Positions 10,204 through 21,712 of a DNA stretch of 64,000 bases are shown here, piece after piece. Both the position numbers and the translations under genes were made by a program. This DNA comes from Megalobrama amblycephala (lineage: Eukaryota > Chordata > Actinopteri > Cypriniformes > Xenocyprididae). The stretch spans positions 12,735,882 through 12,799,881 of the forward strand of contig NC_063066.1 of the NCBI RefSeq assembly GCF_018812025.1, given 5' to 3'. Positions within the stretch are counted from its first letter, which is position 1. Every line of letters begins with the position of its first letter. The notes under the pieces are model-generated. The model was not told the DNA's origin. It did not search any database and was given only the letters and a program-made list of their open reading frames with translations.

Positions 10204-11035
10204 TTAAAGGGATAATTGATCCTCAATTACTTTTTAAACTGTTTTTTGTAAGAATACAAAAAAGGTCTGCACTCTAAAAAAAAACTTTAATTGGACAGGA
10301 GATAAGATGACAACCGTTTTGGCTCTTCGTTAGTGTAACAATTTCATTCACTCTCAATAGTAATATAGAAAATGCACTATAAATCCACAGGTGCTCACAA
10401 TCATGATTAAAGCAATTAGATAATCAGTCCACAAACTTCAGTACAAGTCCATAATAGGTTACAATTAAAGAATGACAAGAGTAAATCACACATCTGTATA
10501 GGATTTTGAAGGATCTATTCTGGTGTCTTTGAAATCATTGTGTGTTTTGTCAGATGTGTGATTTACTCTTGTCATTCTTTAATTGTGACATATTATGGAC
10601 TTGAACTGAAGTTTGTGGACTGATTATCTGATTGCTTTAATCATGATTGTGAGCACCTGTGGATTTATAGTGCATTTTCTATATTAGTATTGAGAGTGAA
10701 TGAAATTGTTACACTGACGAAGGTGACGAGCCGAAACATTTGTCATCTTATCTCCTGTGCACTTCAATTAAAGTTTTTTTAGAGTGCAGACCTTTTTTGT
10801 ATGTTTAATTTGAAATATAGGTCCTGGCACCTGATTAGCTGGGAGAGCGCAGTAAACGTTTTAATTTTAAACTGTTTTTGTATACATATATTGAAGGTTT
10901 GTTGTCTAAAATATCATTTGACAACCCAGATATTTTTAAAAATGTCTTCTTTTGTGTTCCACCGAAGAAAGAAAGTCATATGGGTTTAAAACAACATGAC
11001 AGAATATTTGTTGTTTGGGTGAACTATCCCTTTAA
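10204..11035. mobile_element. TTAAAGGG-ended MITE carrying a nested foldback element
   Basis: The left end is TTAAAGGGATAATTGATC and the right end is GGGTGAACTATCCCTTTAA, the family also seen at 15478, 17309 and 45066. The right part contains TGTGTTCCACCGAAGAAAG, characteristic of this fish MITE. The central 549 bp is a separate foldback element (10254-10802). Confidence 0.65.
10254..10802. mobile_element. 549-bp foldback element with near-perfect 245-bp arms
   Basis: Arms 10254-10496 and 10551-10802 are reverse complements with few mismatches, from ATACAAAAAAGGTCTGCACT at the edge to the CACACATCTG at the loop. The loop is about 54 bp. Non-coding. The similarity of the arms indicates recent origin or gene conversion. 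Confidence 0.75.
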
Positions 11036-12357
11036 TTGCACTTCAGCATTCAAAAGTGGCATTAACAACATCAACAGAGTTTGCTAACTAATGCAATAAT
11101 TCAAAAGACAAGATACAAACATTGCATAATAGACTAAAGCTGTTCAGCTTAATAATGCTTTGGTCTGTGTACATTTTCTCCACCCTACAAGACTGAATGA
11201 TGTTGACACATTATGTTTCCCCGGCTAGTAAAGCAATAATTTAATTGGACTGACCTGATGCTGAATATGATGCAATTTAACCTCAGATTCCTAGTGTGCA
11301 AGACTTCACAAATTTATGCTTTTTATTTCTGGATCACAAATGAGCCATGTTTTTCCCTGTCTGTTTAAACATGTTCTGTGTCCATATGTCCAAACTCAAA
11401 TACACAAGCAGCAGCAGCAGCAGCAGCACCAAAGGCAGTAAAGAATCATGCATGCAGAGTTTGTGGAATGTGGCAAACAGTTGCTAGACACATGCATCTT
11501 CGTCCCAAAAAGATTATAATTAATGCCACTTTGGAAGGAGGGATGAATTAGGAAAAACAGATGGAAAAATAGAAAGATGTATAGTGCTGACACTATGCTA
11601 ACCTCCTTGCTGCCAAGTGAATCTTGCATAGATTTACAATGCCAAACTATACAAATAGCCCTGCAAAATATTCTGCTCAAGTAATGAACTGTCAAAATCC
11701 TGTTGAATGTTATATGGTTTCGGTCACAGTTAAAATACAACAATACAATTATGAGTACAGTTTTGGTTAAATGTTACTATATGGTCATAGCAAAACATTA
11801 CATTAGAAATAATAATGTTCAGTGGTTTACTATAATTGGTTTTGGTAATGGGAACATGCATGTTAGAGACAGCATTTTAAACCTGCTTTTCACTATCCCT
11901 TCAGAACCAAACAAAATTATGCAAATCTTTACTTAATTTTTTCCCCACTCCTCAGATTAAGGCCTGCAGAGATGCCATCTGTCTGAACATGAGTTTCGTT
12001 TGAACAAATCAGTCTAGGAAAAGACAGTTTAGCAGATGAATCAAAAGTATGAAATACCCAAACATTGATTCAAGGAAGAACAGCTACAACTTGATTGCTT
12101 CTGCAATTCTGTATCAGTTTTACAGAAACATCATAATTCCAATATTTAAATTAAATCAATTTACTCAAGCAGGGGGCACAAACTATCATATTTATATGCA
12201 AATAAAGTGTAAAATGAACTTGGGGTTCAAATTATTATTTTTTTCTCTTCACATTAATTTTACACTTCTGGTGGACAGTATACTGTATACTTTTTTAGTT
12301 ATCCAACTCAGAAAGAAGGGAAGTGAACAGCATGCTGTATCATGGTCATACGACAGC
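11036..12357. other. No gene seen; short CAG run
   Basis: A short GCA/CAG run lies at about 11408-11428. The rest is AT-rich without recognisable coding domains or repeat termini. Confidence 0.45.
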
Positions 12358-13002
12358 TTAAAGGGATGGGGAAAAAATGGAAATTATCCCATAATTTACT
12401 CACCCTCTAGCCATCATATGACTTTCTTCTTTCAGCCAAACACAATCAGAGTTATATTAAAAATACCCTGGCTCATCCAAGCTTTATAATGGGAGTGATT
12501 GGAGTTTTTGAAGTCCAAATAAGTGCATCCATCGATCATAAAACGTACGGCATCAGAGCTAAAGTGGAAAGAACAAAGATGCGGTTCTTTAGGAAGTTTT
12601 ATTTGTCCACATTCTTCACAACTTCCCATTCTTTTTCTTCCTCTTCTTATCGCTAGGAAAGTAGTGAAGACTTGCATCGTTTCTCTTGTTGTCCATCGAC
12701 TGAAAATTACAACAAAAAGCTGCACAATGTGGCATTGTATATTATATTCCGTGTTGTGTTGCTGTAAAAATAGCCATAGGGTAATGTTAGTAGCTGACAG
12801 TGCAACCATTTGACGTCATCGACATAGAACACACTGTGCACAAACAAAATGGCGACCCCCATTGTCCAAATCGGTCCAAATATGTCACGGATTTTTTAAA
12901 TAACGTAAATCTTTCATGGGTTTTCTAATACATATTTCAGTAAGAGACATCATTTATGTTATATTAAGCCATACCAGTCTTAATACCAGGGCTTCCCTTT
13001 AA
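12358..13002. mobile_element. Degenerate TTAAAGGG-ended MITE
   Basis: Left TTAAAGGGATGGGGAAAAAA with the family motif CATAATTTACTCACCCTC, right GGGCTTCCCTTTAA. The inside contains TGCATCCATCGATCATAAAAC (12525-12545 region), which is complementary to 13385-13398, so further repeats overlap here. Confidence 0.45.
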
Positions 13003-13024
13003 TACGCATTCAATATATTCAATA

Positions 13025-13203
13025 CAATTCAATTAACTCAGGCTTTTAATCTCTCTGGGTGCTGAGTTATGTTTTTTCTGTGTTTCCTTTCTGTGATGTT
13101 ACTATTATTCTTTTTTGTATATTTATGTATATGTATCTTTGTACAGCACATTGGGCAACTATGCTTGTATTAAATTGTGCTATAGAAATATAATAAACAA
13201 ACA
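13025..13203 (+). mobile_element. L2/Rex-type LINE 3' tail fragment
   Basis: Ends with TGTACAGCACATTGGGCAAC ... TTGTGCTATAGAAATATAATAAA, the typical 3' UTR end of fish L2-like non-LTR elements. No coding sequence is retained. Plus orientation. Confidence 0.55.
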
Positions 13204-13204
13204 A

Positions 13205-13430
13205 TTCAATGTACGTCCACTTCGTTAACTTCTGTGACGTAATGACATTGAATGTGTATGGCTGTCGCGCTAGACACTCATTATTTTACTTTATAAAGTT
13301 TTAAATAAGGATATCTGTCTTACACGAATGCATCGATTCACTTCAGAAGGCCTTAATTAACCCCCTGGAGCTGTGTGGAGTATGTTTTATGATCGATGGA
13401 CGGACTTCAGAAAGTCAAAATACTTCAAAA
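13205..13430. repeat. Dispersed repeat shared with the window's right edge
   Basis: TTCAGAAGGCCTTAATTAAC and the following CTGGAGCTGTGTGGAG are repeated in direct orientation at about 63880-63915. The ATGATCGATGG motif is also present inverted at 12525-12540. Non-coding. Confidence 0.55.
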
Positions 13431-13499
13431 TCTCTTACAATTTGATCTGATCTAATTTGAAAACATACAAAACAAACCAAATAAAAATAATTTATTAAC

Positions 13500-14115
13500 T
13501 TTGTATTTCAGAAACTGCTGATCTACTGGGATTCTTACACACAACCATCTCTAGGGTTTACAGAAAATGTCCAAAAAGAGGAAATATATGTGGGCAAAAA
13601 TGCCTTGTTCAGATAGTAGGGTCAGAATTTAGCGTAAACAACATGCAAGCATGCATGGATCCATCCTGCTTTGTATCAACGGTTAAGGCTGGTGGTTGTG
13701 ATATAATAGAGTGGGGCATATTTTCTTGGCTTACTTTGGGCCCCTTAGTACCACTTGAGGATAAAACGCCACAGACTACCTGAGTATTGTTGCTAACTAT
13801 GACTTTCCCTTTATGACCACAGTGTATCCATTCTCTGATGGTTTCTTCTAGATGAATAATGGGTCATGTCACAAATCTCAAATCATATCAAACTGGTTTC
13901 TTGAACATGACACTGAGTTTACTATAGTCAAATGGCCTCCACAGTCACCAGATCTCAATCCAATAGAGCACCTTTGGGATGTGGTGGAATGGAAAATTGG
14001 CATTATAGATGTGTAGCTGACAAATCTTCAGCAACTGTGTGGCAAAAAGGGGGGCCAACACAGTACTAGCAAAGGGTACTGAATAAAGTGGCTGGTGAGT
14101 ATAGATGAACAGACA
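13500..14115 (+). pseudogene. Decayed Tc1/mariner transposase, family A
   Basis: Fragments of a Tc1 catalytic domain remain without a continuous frame. WFLEHDTEFTIVKWPPQ followed by SPDLNPIEHLWDVV is readable at about 13891-13985; this is the region around the third catalytic residue (Glu in PIEHLW). Upstream, the interval around 13500-13860 contains remnants separated by stops. No terminal repeats were identified. It is clearly older than the family B copies at 14.4 and 57.3 kb. Confidence 0.7.
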
Positions 14116-14408
14116 TTCATAAAAGAGAATTACTGTATGTGAATTACTTTATGTGAGGTACGATGTACTCCACCTGCACAATATGACAAAGATTTTTCAT
14201 ACCAGATATTTTTAAACCATGTGTGTTTTAACTAACTGCTAACTCAGCATTTTTAGTTTGTGCCCCACTGTCTTCTAATGTAAAGTAGGGCTGGTTGGGT
14301 GATACATTTTTATATTCAAATAAAATTTTGGTTTCCAACAATTAGTTAAAAAGATGCATTATATTTCCAAAATCATTCAATAATCATGGTAAATAATCAT
14401 GATTTACA

Positions 14409-15221
14409 GTGGGTACGGAAAGTATTCAGACCCCCTTATTTTTTTCACACAGCACCCCATATTGACAGAAAAACACAGAATTGTTGACATTTTTGCAGAT
14501 TTATTAAAAAAGAAAAACTGAAATATCACATGGTCCTAGGTATTCAGACCCTTTGCTGTGACACTCATATATTTAACTCAGGTGCTGTCCATTTCTTCTG
14601 ATCATCCTTGAGATGGTTCTACACCTTCATTTGAGTCCAGCTGTGTTTGATTATACTGATTGGACTTGATTAGGAAAGCCACACACCTGTCTATATAAGA
14701 CCTTACAGCTCACAGTGCATGTCAGAGCAAATGAGAATCATGAGGTCAAAGGAACTGCCTGAAGAGCTCAGAGACAGAACTGTGGCAAGACACAGATCTG
14801 GCCAAGGTTACAAAAAAATTTCTGCTGCACTTAAGGTTCCTAAGAGCACAGTGGCCTCCATAATCCTTAAATGGAAGACATTTGGGACGACCAGAGCCCT
14901 TCCTAGAGCTTGCCGTCCGGCCAAATTGAGCTATCAGGGGAGAAGAGCCTTGGTGAGAGAGGTAAAGAAGAACCCAAAGATCACTGTGGCTGAGCTCCAG
15001 AGATGCAGTCGGGAGATGGGAGAAAGTTGTAGAAAGTCAACCATCACTGCAGCCCTCCACCAATCGGAGCTTTATGGCAGAGTGGCCCGACGGAAGCCTC
15101 TCCTCGGTGCAAGACACATGAAAGCCCGCATGGAGTTTGCTAAAAAACACCTGAAGGACTCCAAGATGGTGAGAAATAAGATTCTCTGGTCTGATGAGAC
15201 CAAGATAGAACTTTTTCAGTA
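14409..15221 (+). mobile_element. Tc1 element, family B, 3'-truncated copy
   Basis: The left terminus CAGTGGGTACGGAAAGTATT matches the complete copy at 57276. Compared with that copy, about 60 bp of the terminal repeat are missing after ACCCCCTTATTTTTTTCAC. The element breaks off at 15221, within the transposase, and no right terminal repeat follows. Confidence 0.8.
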
Positions 15222-15222
15222 G
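14719..15222 (+). pseudogene. Tc1 transposase N-terminal two-fifths, truncated
   Basis: An open frame of 167 residues from the usual MSEQMRIMRSKELPEELRD start. The bipartite helix-turn-helix DNA-binding region is present (HRSGQGYKKISAALKVPKST and then RRALVREVKKNPKITVAEL). Only the first catalytic Asp of the DD34E triad is retained, in LWSDETKIELF. The frame stops at TAG 15220-15222, where foreign sequence begins. Relative to the 57.6-kb copy it keeps 11 nt and 21 nt that are deleted there, so this copy is the better guide to the N-terminal half. Confidence 0.82.
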
Positions 15223-15477
15223 ATCAGCATCGTTAGCTAACTATGGTTGCAAGTTCCATTGTTATCAGCATAGTTTAACCAGACAGTGTTTCCCAAAACC
15301 ACAGTTCCAATGAACATTCGCAAACAGCATCACAAAGTTTTGTGGTTAGAACAACAGCGCAGTTTCTTGTTTGCATGATGTGTGGACTTTATGAATCCTT
15401 ATCTGCATGGAGCAAAAATAAGCAAGCTGACATTCAGTACAATCATATCTTTTATTTTGAATTTATACAAAATGTCA
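15222..15477. other. Unassigned sequence between Tc1 and MITE
   Basis: Contains GTTTCCCAAAACCACAG, weakly complementary to GTGGTTTCGGGAAAC at 17569-17583. This may be the outer arm of another foldback element enclosing the MITE nest. Too degenerate to assign. Confidence 0.3.
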
Positions 15478-15782
15478 TTAAAGGGTTAGTTCACCCAAAA
15501 ATGAAAATTATATCATTTATTACTCTCCCTCATGTCATTCCACACCCATAAGACCTTCGTTTATCTTCAGAACACAAATTGAGATATTTTTGATCAAATC
15601 TGATGGCTCAGTGAGGCCTGCATCGCCAGAAATGGCACTCCCTTTTTCAATGCCCAGAAAGCTCCTAAAAACATATGTAAATCAGTTCATGTTACTACAG
15701 TGTTTCAACCTTAATATTATAAAGCAACGAGAACATTTTTTTGTTCCAAAAATAACAAAATAGCGACTTTATTCCACAATAT

Positions 15783-16043
15783 CTAGTGATGGGCGATTTC
15801 AAAACACTGCTTCATGAAGCTTCGAATCTTTACGAATCATTTGTTTCGAATTAATGGTTCAGAGCACCAAAATCACATGATTTTAGTAAACAAGGCTTGG
15901 TTACGTCATAAGCGCTTTGAAACTTTAATAGTTCACGTGACTTTGGCAGTTTGATACGCGCTCCGAACCACTGATTCGAAACAAATGATTTGTAAAGATT
16001 CAAAGCTTCATGAAGCAGTGTTTTGAAATTGCCTTTCACTAGA
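15783..16043. mobile_element. Palindromic insert in the MITE loop
   Basis: Arms TGATGGGCGATTTCAAAAC ... TCATGAAGCTTCGAATC and the complementary GATTCAAAGCTTCATGAAGC ... GTTTTGAAATTGCC flank a central part of about 120 bp. Sharp complementarity from edge to about 65 bp in. Non-coding. Confidence 0.6.
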
Positions 16044-16314
16044 TATTATGGAATAAAGTCGCTATTTTGTTATTTTTGGTGCACAAAAAATATTCTTGTC
16101 GCTTTATAATATTAAGGTTGAAACACTGTAGTAACATGAACTGTTTTAAAATGTTTTTAGTGGCTTTCTGGGAATTACAAAAGGGAGTGTTATTGCTGTC
16201 TATGCAGGCCTCGCTGAGCCATCGGATTTGATCAAAAATATCTTAATTTGTGTTCCGAAGATCAACGAAGGTCTTACGGGTGTAGAACGACATGAGGGTG
16301 AGTAATTAATGACA

Positions 16315-17293
16315 TTAAAGGTGCCCTAGATTATGTTTTTAAAAGATGTAATATAAGTCTAAGGTGTCCCCTGAATGTGTCTGTGAAGTTTCAGATCAAA
16401 ATACCCCAAAGATTTTTTTAAATTAATTATTTTATCTGCCTATTTTGGGGCATCATTATAAACGCGCCGATTTTATGCTGCGGCCCCTTTAAATCCCGTG
16501 GTCCACGCCCACAGAGCTCGCGCTTGCCTTGAACAGTGCCTTAACAAAGTTTACACAGCTAATATAACCCTCAAAATGGATCTTTACAAAGTGTTCGTCA
16601 TGCATGCGGCATGCATGCTTCGGATTATTTGAGTATTGTATACTGTTATATTGTTTACTTCTGATTTTGAATGAGTTTGATAGTGCTCCGTGGCTAACGG
16701 CTAATGCTACACTGTTGGAGAGATTTATAAAGAATGAAGTTGTGTTTATGAATTATACAGACTGCAAGTGTTTAAAAATGAAAATAGCGACGGCTCTCTT
16801 GTCTCCGTGAATACAGTAATAACCGATGGTAACTTTAACCACATTTAACAGTACATTAGCAACATGCTAACGAAACATTTAGAAAGACAGTTTACAAATA
16901 TCACTAAAAATATCATGTTATCATGGATCAAGTCAGTTATTATTGCTCCATCTGCCATTTTTTGCTATTGTTCTTGCTTGCTTACCTAGTCTGATGATTT
17001 GGTTGTGCACATCCAGACGTTAATACTGGCTGCTTGTCTAATGCCTTTTATAATGTTGGAAACGTGGGCTGGCATATGCAAATATTGGGGGCGTACACCC
17101 CGACTGTTACGTAACAGTCGGTGTTATGTTGAGATTCGCCTGTTCTTCGGAGGTCTTTTAAACAAATGAGATTTATATAAAAAGGAGGAAACAATGGAGT
17201 TTGAGACTCACTGTATGTCATTTCCATGTACTGAACTCTTGTTATTTAACAATGCCAAGATAAATTAAATTTTTCATTCGAGGGCACCTTTAA
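16315..17293. mobile_element. TTAA-ended DNA element, copy 2, full length (979 bp)
   Basis: Both ends are inverted repeats with TTAA: TTAAAGGTGCCCTAGA at 16315 and TCGAGGGCACCTTTAA ending at 17293. TTAA ends fit piggyBac-like target duplication. It is the intact reference for the DIRS-interrupted copy at 4353-5201. No ORF of note, so non-autonomous. Confidence 0.72.
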
Positions 17294-17309
17294 TGAACTA
17301 ACCCTTTAA

Positions 17310-20300
17310 CATCTTTTATTTTGTCAAGAGATTTATAGCACTGTTTTTAAAGAGTGCGTACATGCTCTAGTACATAAGAACGAGCCTAGATTTTTTCCTG
17401 GAAATAAAGCAAAACAACTGAGAAAAAAATGAGAATTAGTCCTCAGATGCCATGTCTGTAATTTCTAACAAAAAATCTAACATTAATTTGATCTCAAATG
17501 GAGATATAACTCTACCTGCATGACATCATTTACCAACATTGATTGAATGACAAATTTATGACAATGTGGTTTCGGGAAACAGCTGTGACTATCTGGTTAA
17601 GCAGCGAGTTACATTGTTATATGGGAAACGCACCGCAGATCACTTAAGAGAAATGTCTTCCTTGCTGATTTATAAATTGACTCGACTTTTGAGGGAGAAA
17701 CTGTCTACTGTTAAAATACACATCTGCAAAAGCTAAATGAATTATCTTGACAATCCTGACAGCACAGGAAACAGAGAGTGATGCTGTCAGGATTCATATG
17801 ACCTCCTTTTCACAACTGACAACATTTGAAGAAAATTTCATTTTCAACTTTTTAATTGAATCGTCTGATGAATGGTCTTGTGTTTATTTGGCAAAACATT
17901 CTCTAGACCTATTTGTCTCTCTCATATGCTCACACACACAAAAAAAGCCACAAACGGACACAGCCACACACACACCTTTTGGTTTGTAGGGTTGGTTGCT
18001 ATAGTGCATAGGGCTGTGGGGCAATGGTGGTGTAATGGTTGCTAATAAACAGGCTGTGGGCGGTGTGTCGGCTAAGGCTAATGATATCCATTAGCGAAGG
18101 AGCACGACATGCCCAAGAAGCACTGTGACTAGTTCCCTCAGCTCTCATTGCAGCTACACCTAATCAGGCAGTCTGCTTGCTTCTTGCCCTTAACTACCCA
18201 CAGGCAAGCCAACGCTGGCTCTCGCTGTCCCATTACACATGCTGGTCTGTGCTCTGAAAAACACAGAGTCTTGTGATTACAGAAGCTTCCATCAACATTG
18301 GTAAGTTTCATCATTGGTATAAACCAAGTCTGGCAACACCAATAAAAGAAGTTTAAAGAGAGAGGAGCTCTTGATCCCACTGAACATGCCTTCAATGTTG
18401 CCTATAAACTTAAAATGAGGTGAAAGCAACATTCAAATAAATGTATTAATATAAGACTCAGACAGACTGAGTATTAGCATGTCTCAAAATGAGTTTTAAT
18501 CTAAGGTATTTACTTATTGACCAATATCACAAATATATTGTGCATCTCATGGCCATTTCTGATCAGATGGTAATTTTATACCATAAAAAAGCTGCATGTC
18601 AATGGCAAAGTTTAAGCACAGTGATTGATTGACATAGACCAATTTTGGACCTAGTCAAAAACAAAACATTTTGGATCCCATTATTATATATCTATTTAGC
18701 GTTGTCCACTTGCGATCGATTATAAGAAGCAGTTGTTAATACCAGATGTAAACGGGGACTGGTTTATAGAAATAAACATGCCGCTGAAAAAAACTTGGAA
18801 GCCTCACTATCTGATCGAATGTTGCATCTACACGTCTCATCCAATCCCTATCTCATTCTTGTAAACAGTGAAATGCAGGAGGTCTTCTTTCAAGCAGTGA
18901 CCCTCTGTGAAAGGAAGCAGTACTGCTGGGCACTTAATTGGCCTATTGAACCCTTATCTCACCTCACTTTGCCAGGAAACCCAATGCCATTATAAGGCTG
19001 ACATGGTGATGACACCTGAACACCAATCACAGGACAATACCCCCCATTCAACAGCAGGCATTAAAAGAGAAAGTTGACAGATCTCGCCTTATCATCCTGA
19101 CTGGAGACAAGAAATCGTCCGTGGAGCAAGTGAGTGCTGGATTTAGTGGAAAAGGAAAGTCGGAGAAAAGGAACATGATGTTATGGCAGTTGCAGGGATG
19201 AGGGCCATCAGAGTGTCGTTGCGGGTTTCTTATCTCTAAACCTTGACAACCTGAGACACCTTGACCTGTCAGAGTTCCCGAAGGCGTGAGGAGAATGGAG
19301 AGTTTTTATTTTATTTTTTGTGCCAATCACCTTGGTTGATTCTTTAACGATTTGCTTGTCTCACATTTCTCCCAAAGTCCTATATTAGGTTTTATTATTT
19401 ATTAATGTGGAATGCTCTGCAACATTTATGGACCTTTCCAGTCTGGTCAGTGTAAGATAATGTAATGAAAAACCATGAGAGAGAATATGAAGAAAGACTG
19501 AAGGAATGGATGCATTTGCAGAAAAGTTTGCACAAGTCTTGCACAAGTAATGTTTGGACAAGTAAAGTATATATACTGGGTGCATTATTTCAAGCTGTTG
19601 CAAGTATTCCTGACATAGAAATTAAATCAGTTAAGACTAGGTTAAAGAGCTATTAAGTAAACCATGCTAACATCCAGAGGAAACTTTAATGCCAAAAAAA
19701 AAAAAAAAAAAAGTCTGCCAAACTATCTGACCAGCTCTATGTAAACCACAAAATTAGGCCACATGGTTTCCAGGCACGGACATCATCAAGAAGTTACTGC
19801 ATTTACATTCATTACTGGTATTACATTATCATGACAATGAAGCTCAAAGATTTGATATAACTTCAAACAGACAAGGTTATCTAATGAGCATAATGATCAA
19901 TAAACTGAACAATGAATGAAATAAATGAACTGAAAATGCTGTTAAAACTTAATGTGTCTTTAACGAACTAAAACAGTTTGTACATCACTGTTAAAATACA
20001 TTTTAGAACATTACAAAATGTTGAAGGGATGGGCCTACAATGTTTATATCTACTAATATAGCAGCTATAAACATTTTAAAGGGAATTTATTATGCAAAAC
20101 TCACTTTTACATGGTGTTTGAACATAAATGTGTCAGCAGTATGTGAACACAACCACTCTATAATTATTTTTTTAAACAAGGCACAGTGTAATAGAGAATT
20201 CGCAAAGAAACTTTTGTTGACAGATGAAGCAGCGAGCTGTATTCGATCTGACAGCAGCTACATCACATGTACTGTAAGTACATAATTTCATAATGCTTTG

Positions 20301-20443
20301 CCTGTAAATGACAGTTTTATATGAATAATGTTTTCAAAACCCTTACTCATATGCAGTAGCAAGTGAGCGTTGATACTTTTTTTCAATGCAATGACGTCCT
20401 AAAGTCTTAAAGGAGCCGCCCAGGGGGTCAGAATATAAGAAAC
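17310..20443. other. No gene seen; mostly unique sequence
   Basis: Stretches 18100-18400 and 18790-19290 are of mixed composition without repeats and could hold conserved non-coding elements, but no exon with splice sites and a recognisable protein was found. An A-run lies at about 19695-19711. At 20073 TTTAAAGGGAATTTATTATG resembles a MITE left end whose partner was not located. Confidence 0.4.
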
Positions 20444-21704
20444 TAGGGATAGGCATTTTTCAAAAATATTGAATTTGAATATTTGGGTTCATAAAAATCA
20501 AATATTCATTTATTGAAATTATGTTTAATGAGAAAGACATTTTATTTATTTATTTTTTATGTAGAGTTTTTGTCACCATTTCTGAACAAGCTTACGATTA
20601 GGCAATATACACAACAAGCTTACGTTATATCATAAGGATTTCTTTTACTTGAAAACAAACAATATGTGCACACAAAAAATTATAAAGAACAAAAGCTTAA
20701 GCGAACGGGAAAAAAGCGAATAAAGCAGACTGCGCCCGTTATCGAACGTACATATACACTCCAGCAGGGGCGCAGGAGACATTTTCAAAGTGAGGGGGAC
20801 CAAACTGCCTGGGGGGGGGGGGGGGGGGGCGTATTTCAGATATCTCTTTTATAGATGCCATCAATGCTTTTGCCTTTCAAGATGTAATTACCTAAATCAA
20901 AACAGTCCATAAACTATAAATCCTCACGAAAACTTCAGTCTAGCCAGCTCGCACGTCAACCTGAGAGCTCAGCCTCCTTACCTTAAAGTGTCAAATGTCT
21001 CGGTTTCTGAATGAATGGCTTGGCTTGATTGACAGACGCTAACATTTGGGCATGATTTATATACCATCGAACTGTCCTAAAACGTTAGCATGCTTTGATC
21101 TCATTTGAAAGAAAATATCCTAAGCTAAAAGATGATATAGTGTGACTAATTGAAGCAGCCCTTATCAAAAGTGCGGGGGTCCTGACCCCCCTGTCCCCCG
21201 TGCCAACGGCGCCCCTGCACTCCAGTCAGCATAATGGTTCTTAACCCTGTCTCCCTTCACGAAACGTAAAAAGAAGCATATGTCTAGAAATCCTTTTGTT
21301 ATCAGGTATCTTCTCGGCTCACTCGGGGTACAGCTGCGCTTACCTGTCGTGAATGCAGTGATGGACAGCTGTCTTTCCTCATTCGACTGGTGTTTGGATT
21401 TCATGTGGTGGTGGTGGTGATATTACGATAATTCAGTTTCATTAATTCTGATCAAAGGTAATTCCATTTTGTAAGATCATTTAGTAAGATGATTTTTATC
21501 TAAGTAATTCCAAACTTCGCGAGGCAGGTGACGACATTATATGATAAAATACAATAAACTTGTTAAATGCACTCCACAGCGCCACCCAGTGCATTTAATT
21601 ATACCTGCTAGTTTCAGTGCTTGGGATTTATCACGGACTCACGGCCAGCAAAGTAAAATTCGAATAGTATTTTTCAGATATTCAAATATTCGTGCACACC
21701 CCTA
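20444..21704. mobile_element. Outer hAT element, non-autonomous
   Basis: Ends TAGGGATAGGCATTTTTC and GATATTCAAATATTCGTGCACACCCCTA are imperfect inverted repeats of a hAT type common in fish. Flanks TAAGAAAC (20436-20443) and CAAGAAAC (21705-21712) are an 8-bp target duplication with one mismatch. The length includes a 453-bp nested hAT plus its duplication. No transposase frame. Confidence 0.7.
20765..21217. mobile_element. Inner hAT element, 453 bp, with perfect 8-bp target duplication
   Basis: Terminal CAGGGGCGCAGGAG and CGGCGCCCCTG are inverted. Direct repeats CACTCCAG at 20757-20764 and 21218-21225 are an exact 8-bp duplication, diagnostic of the hAT superfamily. It contains a G-run of about 19 at 20812-20829. 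No coding frame. The exact duplication shows it is younger than the outer element. Confidence 0.82.
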
Positions 21705-21712
21705 CAAGAAAC

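Larger units (their letters stand above)
15478..17309. mobile_element. TTAAAGGG foldback MITE containing two nested elements
   Basis: The left end is TTAAAGGGTTAGTTCACCC and the right end GAACTAACCCTTTAA. The long arms (about 15490-15783 and 16043-16313) are reverse complements: for example CATAAGACCTTCGTTTATCT against GATCAACGAAGGTCTTACG, and AACAAAATAGCGACTTTATT against AATAAAGTCGCTATTTTGTT. A palindromic insert occupies the loop, and a TTAA element has entered the right arm just inside the terminus. Confidence 0.72.
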
